A DNA stretch of 64,000 nt from Oscarella lobularis. Its lineage: Eukaryota > Porifera > Homoscleromorpha > Homosclerophorida > Oscarellidae. The DNA lies in NCBI RefSeq assembly GCF_947507565.1, contig NC_089181.1:924536-988535 (forward strand). The letters run 5' to 3'. The position numbers and the translations under genes were made by a program. A model generated the notes under the pieces. That model saw nothing but the letters and a program-made list of their open reading frames with translations. It was not told where the DNA came from and made no database searches. Numbering within the stretch: the stretch's first letter is position 1; the number at the start of each line of letters is the position of its first letter. This document shows, piece after piece, positions 32,424-43,501 of this stretch.

Positions 32424-34358
32424 CCGTAGACTCTGGTTTTTAGGCGCATGCGCTGTTATAAGTGCATAGTACTTTATAAGCGCATACGGCCTTCTCGTAC
32501 TAACCTAGCACGCTATAAGCGCACGAGGTTCAAAATGGCGGAAGCGGACTCTCCTCAGCTGCGGGTGACTCGTAAGAGTTACACTCGCGAAACAAAGCTT
32601 GAAGTTGTTCGTTTCTATCACGAGAACAGCCTTTATCTCACGGCGAAGAAGTTCGGTCTCAATACTAAGGTGATTCTTCGTTGGGTTAAACAGAACGGCG
32701 ATTTCTCAAAGCAAGAAAAGCTGTCGACGGGTGACGACAGCGAGAGCAGGAAAGCATCCCGAAATGGAAAAACGTTTGCACGATGAATACAAGTATTTGA
32801 GAAAACAAGGACTGAAGGTAAAAAGCTGTTGGTTTCGGGCAAAAGCAAAAGAACTTTTGAGCATAATTTGCCCGGACGCCAAATTTGCTTTCTCCGAAGC
32901 GTGGTTTACCAGATTCAAGGATCGCTTTGGAATTAGTCTACGAAGGGCTACAAATGTCTGTCAGAGGCCTCCAGAGGATAAAGTGGCGGCAATTCTTACG
33001 TTTCACGAGGCTATCAGAGAGCTGGCAATAGAAGGCGAGCAAAAGGGACCTCAGGGAAAATGGTCCCTAGAGCAGATTGCTAATGTCGATCAAACACCAT
33101 TGCCATTCTGTTTCACTGACGGGCCAACGTACGCTGACAGAGGAGAAAAATCGGTTTGGGTTCGAAGTGGAGCTTCGGGTCTTGAGAAGAGACAGTGCAC
33201 GCTTACCATATTTGCCGATGGGGTAGCGAGAGTGAAGCCACTTGTCATTTTTCGAGGAAAGGGAAAGAGAATTCCTCTATCTGAAACGGTCCGGTATGAT
33301 CCTCGCGTAAGAGTCACTTTCCAGGCCAATGCTTGGTGCGATGAAGTTGTGATGACAGGCTGGGCACAAGGTCAGTGGCAGCCGGTTTGTGGTCATCAGA
33401 TAATGCTAGTTGCTGATGTTCACAAGGCTCAGAAAACGGATGCTGTCCTATATATTCTTAGAGGGTGCAATACGGAAGTAGTATTTGTCCCGCCTGACGC
33501 CACTAGTCTCGTCCAGCCAATTGACGTTGTTTTCAACGCTCCCTTTAAAGCAGCAATTGAAAAACTAGCTACGGCTCATCGCAACGAAAACGTTGAAGCA
33601 TACGTGAGAGGAGCAATGAATGCAGTTCAACGTCGTGTATTACTGACAAAGTGGGTTGCCCAAGCTTGGGAGGAAGTGAGCAGCAAAAAGGAGATGATTA
33701 TAGGATCCTTTAAAAAATGGGGAATATCTGTTGCTATCGACAGTTCAGAAGACGATCAAATATCCATTGAGGGACTGCCAGGCTACACCGTTGAAGACGA
33801 TGTTGAAAAAGACAGTTCCTCTGACTCTGACGATGATCCCTTTATGGACGAACTCTAGGAAGTCTTAGCATACGGTATATGAAGTACAGACGCACGGAGT
33901 ACACTATTCTACTGTTCAGTCAATAAATGCTCCAATTTGGAAATAATTTCTTCTTCCCTTGAAATTTGTACACACAAGGAACTTCGAGACCATTTTCGTA
34001 CCGTCTTCTACCAGACACCGTTGCGGTGCCAACTCCTCCGTGATAAATAAAAAGCGAAACAAGTCGAGAAAACGTGCGAGGCACGTGTCAAACTACGACG
34101 TCTCTTTTCTTTACACTGACAGCATGCCGATCGTGAACGTTCTCTGGTTCCAGAGCCAAGAACAGCGTTTCTCCAAGTTGCGGGAGCCAAATAACTTTGT
34201 AAACATGATGTCCTCGTATAACGCTGGCGAATTCGAAGTGACCTTTGCCGTCTTCCATTGCGCATGCTCCGCATGCTATAAGCGCATATTACGGTACAAG
34301 CGCATGCAGCCCATTCTCAGTTCTACAAGCGCATGCGCCTATAAACCAGAGTCTACGG
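32424..34358 (+). mobile_element. Nearly complete pogo/Tigger-type transposon
   Basis: Length 1935 bp. Terminal inverted repeats of 30 bp with one mismatch (CCGTAGACTCTGGTTTTTAG... on the left; TTTATAG on the right), flanked by TA on both sides (32422-32423 and 34359-34360) as in the Tc1/mariner/pogo superfamily. Subterminal copies of TATAAGCGCA and close variants lie at both ends, three at the left and about three at the right. One transposase gene is inside. Confidence 0.9.
32535..33858 (+). pseudogene. pogo/Tigger transposase with one frameshift
   Basis: The N-terminal frame starts at MAEADSPQLRV and carries a psq/Brinker-like helix-turn-helix (FYHENSLYLTAKKFGLNTK). The second frame, from about 32740 to the stop at 33858, has the CENPB-type domain (CWFRAKAKEL; AWFTRFKDRFGISLRR) and the DDE_1 domain: IANVDQTPLPF, MLVADVHKAQKTDAVL and FVPPDATSLVQPIDV. 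The Asp residues are present; the second motif has DVH rather than the common DxC/DGH. The tail is acidic. The two frames differ by one base around 32740-32785, so a single indel separates this copy from an intact ORF. A sequencing error would give the same picture. Confidence 0.83.
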
Positions 34359-35119
34359 TATGGCATCTGCAATTATTTGCATGATCATGAGCGTTTGAGG
34401 GTGAAGAATGAGCCAGCTGTGGTTCCATCTGCGTGCCTACACACCATGTCTTCTGCGGCGAAAACTTGAAAAGCAGTTTGACTCCAACGCTATCGTCGTG
34501 CTTGGAAACTGGAAAAAGTGGGCTACGTTGAGCGAGAATCCGTTTAACTGCTTTCGCCAATGTTAAAGAAGTACGCCGTCACCGCTAAGGCGGATACAGA
34601 GATTTTAAGTCCAGTGCAACAAGTATTGCGTTGTCTCGGACAAGCGATTTTTCAATAATTTTACAAAAATTCCCGCTGTCTTTCACAAAGCTAGGTAAGG
34701 TCGGGACGATGGGTTGTATTATGGTGTCTACGATTTTTGAGAGGCTTTCGGTGAAGCCAGATAACGCGCTACATATTGGGCGCACTCCCATAGGATTTTT
34801 GTGTATTTTCTTTAAAAATACATAAGCTGAGGTCTTACTTCTTCTGGTTCTCGAAGAAGGAAGGTTGTTGTCTCAGCATCAATGACTCCTTGGTTAGCTA
34901 GGCATTCTATGGTAGAGATGATTGACTTTACCAGTGCTTGAGTTGGGCTTTGTCCAATGTTTTGTACGTTTTTTCGTGGTCCAGATATTCTTTTCCTTTT
35001 GAGATGTAGTCCTTGACGTCTAGCCTCGCAAGCCAGACCCTTACGAGAAGGAGGCTGTTCGTTTGGTAGCTTTAGCGCGCGAGGTGTGTAGGCGCGGTCT
35101 CGTCTCACTGCTCGTAGGG

Positions 35120-38100
35120 GGCAGGGCAGACTTTCGATACGCATGCGCGCGTTGCTACGAGCGAACTTGTTACTTTCGTTGTCGATTTCTCTGTGTTCGT
35201 AAGGAATATACACTTGTACGGAAGGTGAGAAACTTCTTATTGACCGATGGTTTATCCACCAAAGTATCAGAGTCGGGGACCCTCTACTTGTGGTACCTAA
35301 ATTTCAGCCTGTTTTCTTGCCTTAGTAGAGTTTGTCAATGCGTCCAATTTACTGTGCGCAAATTATTTAACATATCGCTATTGCTCGGGTGTAGGAACGA
35401 GAATCAACTGACGAAAGAGGTATCTAATATCGCTGTTTTGGAAAACACGCTTTTCGATGTGAAACTCTGTTAGCGATACGTCCGTTTTTTGTTAGGTATG
35501 AGGCTAAATATTTTGCACTTTGGGTTTATTATATATAGTTGTGGTCCAGGTATCGATCTCTTTGAGTGGCCGACGCAAATTTCTTTCGTGCTGCTGCGGC
35601 AGGTACGGACTCAATTTCCGTCCTTAAATGACTCAGAAACTCGCCTGTCGTGTAGTAGTCATCCGCTTCTTCTCTGTCCTCTTCTCCATCGTCATCGACT
35701 TCATGCTGTGCTTGATCATCTGGTTGTTCGATAGTTGAAGTTGCAGGTTGGGCGCTTAGAGACTTGGAAAAGGATTGTCCAAGTTCTTTTACTTTTTCCT
35801 GCAGAAATCGCTCACAGAAGACACAGGACGTCGTTGCTGCTAAGCACTCCTGGTGGAACAAGTGGCCACAGCTGAGCAGTATGGCCGTGTCACTCTGGCT
35901 GGAGCACGTTTCCAAGTCGCACAGCAAATCGTCAGAGGGTATTTTTGAAGTGGAGAATCCCAGTGGAAACGAGCGTTGATCCAATGTGCAGCCTAGGACG
36001 CCTAGTTTAAAGAATTTTCTTTTCTTTGATTCCGTCATCTCTCCACTTGTGCTGTTTTGAAAGATGTCGACGAATTTCGCTACCAGATACTCCGCAGACT
36101 TTCCCGCCAGGTGTGACACGTTTTGTTTTGCAGGCATTTTTGCTGGAGGCGCCAAAAAGTTTGCCGCGAAAGCTGTGTCGAACTTTTTGGCGCTAAGGAC
36201 GTGCGCAAACTCTGCAATCTGTTGAGCACTTGCCCAAGACGGACACTGCATTCTCAAGAGGCTGTGGAAAATTTCCACTTTTTTTTTACTAAGGACGTTC
36301 AAGTATCTGGAGAAGGTCGGCGTCCATTCAGGTAAGACGGTTTCATAGTGCAGCCAGTCACTTATAGTGGAGAGCATGGCCTTGTTATAATGGTGACGCT
36401 GCTGTATGATAAATACTATTGATAGCCGGATCATCGAGTTTTGCCATAGATGGTACAGGCTGCCACGATGGATGGTTGAGTAGAAGAAGAAAACTAGTGG
36501 GACAAGCTCATCTAAGAGGTGACGCAGAAGTAGAAATTCTCGATCCTTTCCGATTTCAAATAGAGCCAAGATGTTTTCTCGAATCATCATCCACCCCCCG
36601 ATCACCGCTGCGATCAAAGTCGTCATCCGTTCGTAACGAGGCTTCTTTGGCAGTACTTTGCGGGTGCCAAAGAGATGCTTAAATAGCCCTATAATATACA
36701 TATAAGTATATATATATTATATTATATATTAATATGTATCAATAAAATATATAGAATATTTATTAATTTAGTATATGTTTATATAATGTACAGGTATTAC
36801 CTTCAAAGATCGGATGGTAAAGGGTAAACAGATTTTCTAACGAGTTCAAGTAGATATGAAACGGGCCTAAGACAGGCAGCAGAGAGTTGAAAACTGCATG
36901 CTCAGGGTTCTAATAATTAAGTAATGATAAATGAGGGTTAACACGTATTCTATAATAAGTAATGGACTAGTTTACCTGAGCAATAATTTTTTTTGAAAAT
37001 AGAACGTTGGATAATCGCCTATTGACGGCAAAGCATTTTGCTTCAGGTACCTGAAAAATAATTTAGTAATATTTATTCAAAATCTAATTAGTTTACTGTT
37101 TCAGAGACGGGTGAATATCTAAGGCATTTGTCAGCACGCACTTGTAATCTTCCATTGATTTCAGATTTTGATGAAGCTCGTCAATCAGTCGAACACTTCG
37201 GAGGAGATCAAGTTCTCTTTGATTGGGTGCCTCGTAGCACCTAGGATAGAGTCTTTACCAGTCGATATTGTTTGGTTTCCGGCACTTACCGTAAATCAAC
37301 TAAAGTTTTATGAATATCTTTCAAATTGAGATTTCGGAAATTCTCCGGAAGAGAAGACAGCCAGTTTTTTGTGAAGTATTCGGGTAAATACGTGGAAACG
37401 TGATCCCAGGTGCGTCCGACGTTAACAGCTCCTTTATTGGTATCAGATGTTGGCTTGTAGTGAATGGACGTCGTTTGAGGAAGAGGGAGAGGAATTCCCC
37501 CAATTGTATCTTGTACGTCAACTATGCACGTAGCCATGTGTATGGCAGTTGATGTTACAGATGATGTCGGGCGTTGAATGGTGTGAATGGCGTGGAAGTC
37601 GTCGATAATGAGCAAGGTAAGCTGATTCTTATCAACCGCACTTCTAATAAATGTTTCTACCTATTATTTATACATGAATTATAATAAATATATATCTGGG
37701 GCATATTCACCTGTTTTTTATTGTCTTTCGCGAGATCCTTTCTGAATCTCAGTATCGTTCGAGGATGGCCACATATTCCGATCGATCTTCCACACTCAAG
37801 AGCTGCTTCGGAGCAGCCTGCGAGAGACAAATGCAACCCAACGTCGTTGACAAATGTGGTTAGTTGCTGAAAATCATGATTTCAAAATTTTTAGTTTGAA
37901 TAATTTACAATTTTTTACCTGGTGTCCAAGGTATGCAAGACGATACAGTTCAGCTACCACTCTCTGGCGCTTTAGGTCGCCTCTTCTGTCCACGTCTAAA
38001 CTGCTCGAGTATTCGCTGGTGATAACCTTCTTCAGGATGTCGAACAGCCCAGGAGCGTGCACGCTGCAGAATTCTTCCATTTCATCTGCACTGTATAATT

Positions 38101-39255
38101 TGTTTCCTTCCCTGCCGATATGATGGTCGAAGAGAGCCTTCTGGAAGGATTTCATCAGCCCAGAGAAGTCTATTAGTAGGACATTAATTAAATGCTAAAA
38201 TGCAGATGGAGACCTGTCTGCTCAATTACCGGGATTCGACCGAGACTCCTCAAGTCTCCTGTTCTCGTCTTCTAAGTCTGATATCCGACGGCGACACCTC
38301 GACAACTCACTCTGCATGCGTCCCAGTTCGGCTTTTGTTCTGGCAAGCTCGGTAGTACCCCGAGTTCTTTCCAAATCGGACACTTCCGTGCAGGTAGGCT
38401 GCGAAATCAAATTAGCATAATGCTAATACAGGTTACGTAGTACAAACCTGTACGGCAGCAACTCTCTTGGCCGGTGGTTCGTAGCGAGGATGTTCGATGA
38501 GCTGCTCGCACGAATCCATCTCCTTGAAGTGGTACCAGCACACGTACGCAGCAGGCTCTCCGGTTATTTCGTCGAGAGGAGCGCAAAGACGAGACGGACA
38601 CGCGCGCAGGGAGCCTGAACAGCGATCCGCATCGAAGCGAAAAGCGCAACGACGAAATTCGTCGTAGCGAATACGCGAATGGTCAAGGCAAAGGCAAACG
38701 TCGTCGTAGAATCCGCGTTCTCTTGCTTCTCTACCGTTGTAGGTTTCGAGGGTGCCGAAGCAAGGCGTTTCAGACGCGCGTCGCGCTCGCGTGACGTGGC
38801 CGAGAGTGTAAAAACACTGCGCGAGGCTGTTCATAACTGAAGCAATCCACGAAATCGTCGAAACCGAAGGCGCGCGAACGATCTGTCGATCTGGCAGGAT
38901 CGGGCTGTAAGTTCGCGCGATTTTTGCACGATTTAGCTACAGAATGGAACATTTCTTCGCTACGTAAGTTTGCTAGTAGCTGTTCTAGAGCGAAACGTCA
39001 CGACGTTGCGAAGATAAGATCAGCTGAGGATTGGCCCGCCGACTTCAGCGCCGTTTTTCTCGAAACACGTACCCTATTTTTTTATTTACGTATGAGTCAG
39101 ATGAAAGTGTGATAAATGCTTTTTCGATCGGTGCGTCGTTCGAGCTTATCGTGGGTGACCCCGCCTTATCGTGGCTGATCGAATTCGATTAAGTAATTAT
39201 CCTATACGTAATTCGCCTAGCAACGCGCGCATGCGTATCGAAAGTCTGCCCTGCC
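35120..39255 (-). mobile_element. Element B: 4.1-kb TIR element with 9-bp TSD, family unknown
   Basis: Length 4136 bp. Perfect 38-bp terminal inverted repeats (35120-35157 and 39218-39255) beginning GGCAGGGCAGACTTTCGATA, alignable with those of Element A. Target duplication CTCGTAGGG at 35111-35119 and 39256-39264. The unoccupied site is visible in the inverted arm near 39829-39845. It encodes one multi-exon gene on the minus strand, the best preserved of the family. Confidence 0.92.
35529..38834 (-). CDS. Element B protein, putative unclassified transposase with RING-like finger
   Basis: Not assignable to a named family. Exons in order: 38448-38834 (starts MNSLAQCFYTLG; Cys/His-rich, NGREARERGFYDDVCLCLDH, CPSRL, AYVCWYH), 38230-38398 (coiled coil), 37919-38169 (SFQKALFDHHIG; APGLFDILKKV), 37711-37867, 37290-37631 (LLIIDDFHAIHTIQRPTSS; IHMATCIVDVQD), about 37105-37246, 36976-37051, 36800-36911 and 35529-36691 (KKVEIFHSLLRMQCPSWASA; RING-like CDLETC...SCGHLFHQEC...CVFC; acidic region; C-terminus). 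Introns are GT-AG, 50-120 bp. All exons are open. With TIRs and a 9-bp TSD around it, a transposase role is inferred. Candidate acidic catalytic residues are the Asp pair of DDFH and the Glu before FHSLLR. The start matches the Element A start by alignment. Confidence 0.72.
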
Positions 39256-39271
39256 CTCGTAGGGTCTGGTA

Positions 39272-39344
39272 TAGCCTCGATACTCCAGACCCTCTCGCCA
39301 ACCACACCCCCCTTAACGCGCGAGGGTCTGGAGTATCGAGGCTA
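39272..39344. mobile_element. TAGCCTCG hairpin element no. 2 with 9-bp TSD
   Basis: A 73-bp hairpin with 23-bp arms beginning TAGCCTCGATACTCCAGACC. Target duplication GGTCTGGTA at 39263-39271 and 39345-39353. It inserted into the left arm of the larger TAGCCTCG element; the right arm lacks it. Confidence 0.9.
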
Positions 39345-40488
39345 GGTCTGGTACCACTTGCGTACGTCATCGACTCCCTTCGGCACATGACCACGGGTTA
39401 GCATAACTTACTTAGCACTCTCTAACTGGTTAAGCGGATGACGATGTTGACTGGCTACAACTAAATGAACTAATCAGTGTCTTGACCCCCAGTGCGCATT
39501 CGCAGTCAGCCTAAAGAGATGTCGGCGATTTCCTTAGAGAGCGACTTTCGATCGGAACGCGCGAGATGGTAACCACTCGACATCGCTGCCACTCAGAGCC
39601 GCCGATATCGCTTCAAACTGCCCCGGTCGAAACTCAGCATAGCCGAAACGCGTTGGAGCACGTCAACTGCTTCAGAATAGAACGGTCTGCCATCCACTGC
39701 GCTATCCGCCCATGACTTTGAACGGGCTCGTGACAGTAATTACATCTTCTCCAGTTAGAGAGTGCTAAGTAAGTTATGCTAACCCGTGGTCATGTGCCGA
39801 AGGGGTCGATGACGTACGCAAGTGGTACCAGACCCTACGAGCAGTGAGGCAAGACCGCGCCTACACACCTCGCGCGCTAAAGCTACCAAACGAACAGCCT
39901 CCTGCTCGTAAGGGTCTGGCTTGCGAGGCTACTTGACGTCCTCCACAATTATTGCCGCCCACCTTGTCTGCTTTCCTAATAACAATGTTTTTGTTATTTG
40001 CTAGTGTTTTTAGAGCACATCTTTTGGCTATTGTAGCGTTGCTCCTTGCTGACTTTGAACGTAAGCGTTTAATGGTATTTTTGAGTTTGGTAATGATCTT
40101 TTCCATTTTAGCATGTGTGCATCTAGGGATCCAGTTGCTTTTTGGCGCCAACGGGTGTTTAGGCTTTGCTTTAGCATTCTTTCGTATGGCCCAAAAATAT
40201 CCTATTTTTGTTTTTCCTACAAATGCTTTTGGATCTTTGAGTAGGCGTGCTTTGTTTGGTTTTGCTGGTGTAGGGACAAATTTCAAACCTCTGTTTAATA
40301 CTTTTATTTAAATATCGGTAAGGGTATTAGAGGATAAATTAATAACACAATGACAGTTTCGTTTTTTACGAGTCGTTTCCTTTTTTGCCTTTTCTCTTTC
40401 TCATCTTCTTCTGTACTCTCCGTAGTGTGGTCGCTTGTCTCTTCTTCCTTTTTCCCTGCGATAATCTCTTGAGTCTCTTCTGTAATGG

Positions 40489-40491
<3 letters not shown>

Positions 40492-40545
<54 letters not shown>
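40492..40545. repeat. (CTG)18 trinucleotide repeat
   Basis: Eighteen uninterrupted CTG units. On the minus strand it would encode polyglutamine inside an 81-codon basic ORF (40366-40611) with no other recognisable feature. Whether that ORF is expressed is unknown. Confidence 0.92.
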
Positions 40546-40546
<1 letters not shown>

Positions 40547-40669
40547 AATTTCTGACGTATTATCTTTCTCCTCGTGTGTCTTATTCTCTTTTGATTCTTT
40601 CCTCTTCGCATTCGTCTTCCATTGCTTCTAGATCTTTTATAAGTCGCAGTTTTCCTTTTTTCTTTTATA

Positions 40670-40800
40670 CATTTGAGTTGACATTATATACTGTACAGTT
40701 GACTTTATATACATTTGAGTTGACATTATATGTACAGTTGACTTCATATACATGAGGTAACAATATATATTTGACTTGACAATATATATTGTACAGTATC
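40670..40800. repeat. Short AT-rich minisatellite
   Basis: Diverged units of about 45-50 bp built on ATACATTTGAGTTGACATTATAT and TGTACAGTTGACTT, repeated about three times. The following 40800-43500 has no gene I can support; a minus ORF at 41293-41508 and plus ORFs at 41511-41857 have no recognisable domain. Confidence 0.65.
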
Positions 40801-43501
40801 ACTTCTGTCACACTTAGCGTTCTATACTCCTCCAGGGCTCACTCTTTCGTACACGGACACATTTGGTAGAAGTTCCTCTCTTAATATGTTGCAATTTATG
40901 CTGCAGTACAGGCATAAACAAGTATTTCAGAAAATGTCTGACTATCAAAATATAGTTTAATTGAAACGTCCGCAGCACTAATTAAAGCACCTGCAAAACG
41001 CTGACATAATACCAAATTGCCCACAGTTTTGTAGATCCTATGTAAGACTTATGGCCGTAAAAACTATTAATGTTTGTATAGTAGCACCTTGAAAAATTAA
41101 TCCAGAAACCGGCCGAGGCTCTTGGCAGCTGTTCCCACAGTACATATGAAAATCAACTAAACAAAGTAATAAGAAATTTAAGAAAGTACTTGATTTGTCC
41201 TATTTCGCCACTCAATGCGTCAATATCTTATTGACGCAAAAGAACATTCAAAATGGCGTTATTTGTGTTTTCTGTGCCTTTGTTTGCGCGTACTAGCCTC
41301 TGAAGTCCTTCAGAAAGGAGTCAAAAATTGAAACGTAATTAGATAATTTCTCCTTGCCGTTTATACAATTGACGCAATCTATGTAGTACTTGGCAACCAC
41401 AGCTGGGTCATTATTTGTTGATGCTACTTCAAGCAAAAAACATTGTCGAGAAAACCTGTACATTGAACTAAAAGACAAAAATTCAAACTCTTTTACCCTT
41501 CTATGCACCCGTGTATAGCAAAGCCGTAGGGCTTAATTGCCTGCATGGCAACGGCGCCCGCGTACGACAGAAAGCAGCAGACTGCACGGCGGGCGTCGGC
41601 GTCTGCAGAACAACATCGCTGTGTGCTCTGTTATCGACGTCGTTGCTCGTGCGAGATTGTGTATTAAACTATCGCGTTTCTGTGTGCGGGTCGAATTTGG
41701 GGACGTCTATGTACGTACGGTTAATTTGTCGCACAATTCTTACGTAGTCGCGAAGGAAGGAAGAAAGCAGGAGTTACGGACGATGCAGAGCGGCGTACGA
41801 CCTATCCTCTCTGGTCGTTCCGCGTTTGCAAGAGAAAGCCTGCGCTTTGTGCGGTAAGCGAAGCGATCTCGATGCGATGTAACATTGCGTCTTGGGGCAT
41901 GGTATGGCCAGTTCCTAAGGGCAAAAAGATGAAGCAGAACGCAAGGATGTTAACGTGCGGCGCTCTGTCAACAAAGGAGATCGATCTGACAGCGGAGCAG
42001 TAAACTTATTGAACGTGTTTTGTACCCGTTGGCACAGTTAACGTAGTTTAGAGGCAGGTGGCACTTCCTTGATTTTAGAAACAAAGTGGTTTAGAAATCT
42101 CTTTTTAAGAGTGCACCTATGTACAGTATTCTTGATTTTCTCTCAGGCTTGTGGCTTAGTGATGGATTTGTGTGTTTGGTAAAAAAAGAATTTTAATGTT
42201 TTTAGGTGAGAGAAAGGCGTTGCACAATGAACTTCAGCGTATTTTCCTGCCAAGGAGCTGAAGCTTGCGATAGAGTCCTAAGACGTTATTTGTTTTTTTC
42301 TTCCTTTTGCAAACTTCTTTCTTAAAAAAGAACTATGAACTCACTAGGAAAAGCTCTGCAAAAAACAGTCTTGTTTTAAAATTAATAGGACTAAATCCTT
42401 GACAAACTTCTCGCTTTTGCTGTTTCAATCCTTTGCTTATTCCTTGTTGACAGATGCGGATTCTCCAGAAAAGCAAGAAAACATTTTGTTGTGGCGCTTT
42501 CTGAAAAACGTTTGTTCCATGCTATGAAATCTGTTTTTTTTTCAATTTTTAGCAAATAACCGCTTTCTTTCGCAGGAGTGGGCCACAGACAGTAACATTC
42601 TTTGTTCGAGCTATAATTAATTATTTAAACGTTCAAGTTAAGCGTACCTACACTTTGCAATTTTGAGAGACCTTTGATAAATGAGCTTTGACCAATTGCA
42701 TTTTCTGCTTGTTTGACAGCATAACAAATGTATAAAAAATACTGACACAATCTGCACTGCGAGTGAGAACACAGATTTAGGCGTAAGAAATTTTTTGAAA
42801 GAATAAATATATTTTCAAACGTTGTTCTGCGGATGGGAGCTTTCTACTTTTGCCTGGAAATATTCAGACTTCGCAGCTTGAAAAAGATATTTCACCTTGT
42901 GACAAAAACAAAGATACTAAGATTGATAAAAAAGACGCTCTTCAACAGACCGTCGCTTAGAGATTGACGCACGACGTAAAAAGCAGCATTTTCGAATCAG
43001 GTCCAAGATAACTTCATTCAACCAGGGTAGAGAGGCGTCTCTCCTTCTACGAAAAGGCTTGATGGGAAAGACATCATCAACATCCATAAATATTGCTTTC
43101 TAGGTGTCTCACATGTCATTGACATTTTCAAAGGCATTGATTAGCGACAAAGGAGCACAACGCACAGCGCGTCTTCAAAGACATGATCATAGTTTCTCCT
43201 CTGGCATCGGACGAAAGAATCGCCAAGCACATCTTTTACAAGTAAGTAGTTGATGATAATATTCGTGCACATCCAACTAACGAGATCACTCAAACCCCGA
43301 GAATACAACGATATCGCCTTAAAGAATTGCTGAGGAATAGAAGATAAAAACCTTTAAAAGAGAGGCTGGTATTGCAGTTACCCGCGTTGGGAAAATAGGG
43401 TAATTGAGTCAGACATAGAAGATTCCAAAGACTTAGGATACTCAACGTTGAGGTCCGTCATTAAGGTAATAAAAGAAGAAACAGGGCCAACGGAATGGGT
43501 T

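Larger units (their letters stand above)
35021..39931. mobile_element. TAGCCTCG foldback element (host of Element B), 9-bp TSD
   Basis: The terminal repeats begin TAGCCTCGCAAGCCAGACCC on both sides. The right arm is 39751-39931 (181 bp). The left arm is 35021-35119 plus 39265-39271 plus 39354-39429 (182 bp) once Element B and hairpin no. 2 are removed. The spacer is 39430-39750. Target duplication CTTGACGTC lies at 35012-35020 and 39932-39940. The original element was therefore about 680 bp. It has no coding capacity of its own. Confidence 0.88.
34585..40325 (-). pseudogene. Penelope-like element RT ORF, split by a nested insertion
   Basis: Right part 39941-40325 (N-terminal side): KFVPTPAKPNKARLLKDPKA, SNWIPRCTHAKM, ALKTLANNKNIVIRKADK. 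Left part 34585-35020 (downstream): DYISKGKEYLDHEKTYKTLD, KKIHKNPMGVRPICSALSGF, PIVPTLPSFVKDSGNF and ALDLKSLY. These are the RT1-RT3 motifs of Penelope-like elements. The foldback element 35021-39931 sits between them with target duplication CTTGACGTC, and the reading frame is continuous when it is skipped. The ORF ends at 34585 before the catalytic region and has a stop just upstream of KVLNRGLKFVP, so it was already truncated at both ends. Confidence 0.82.
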
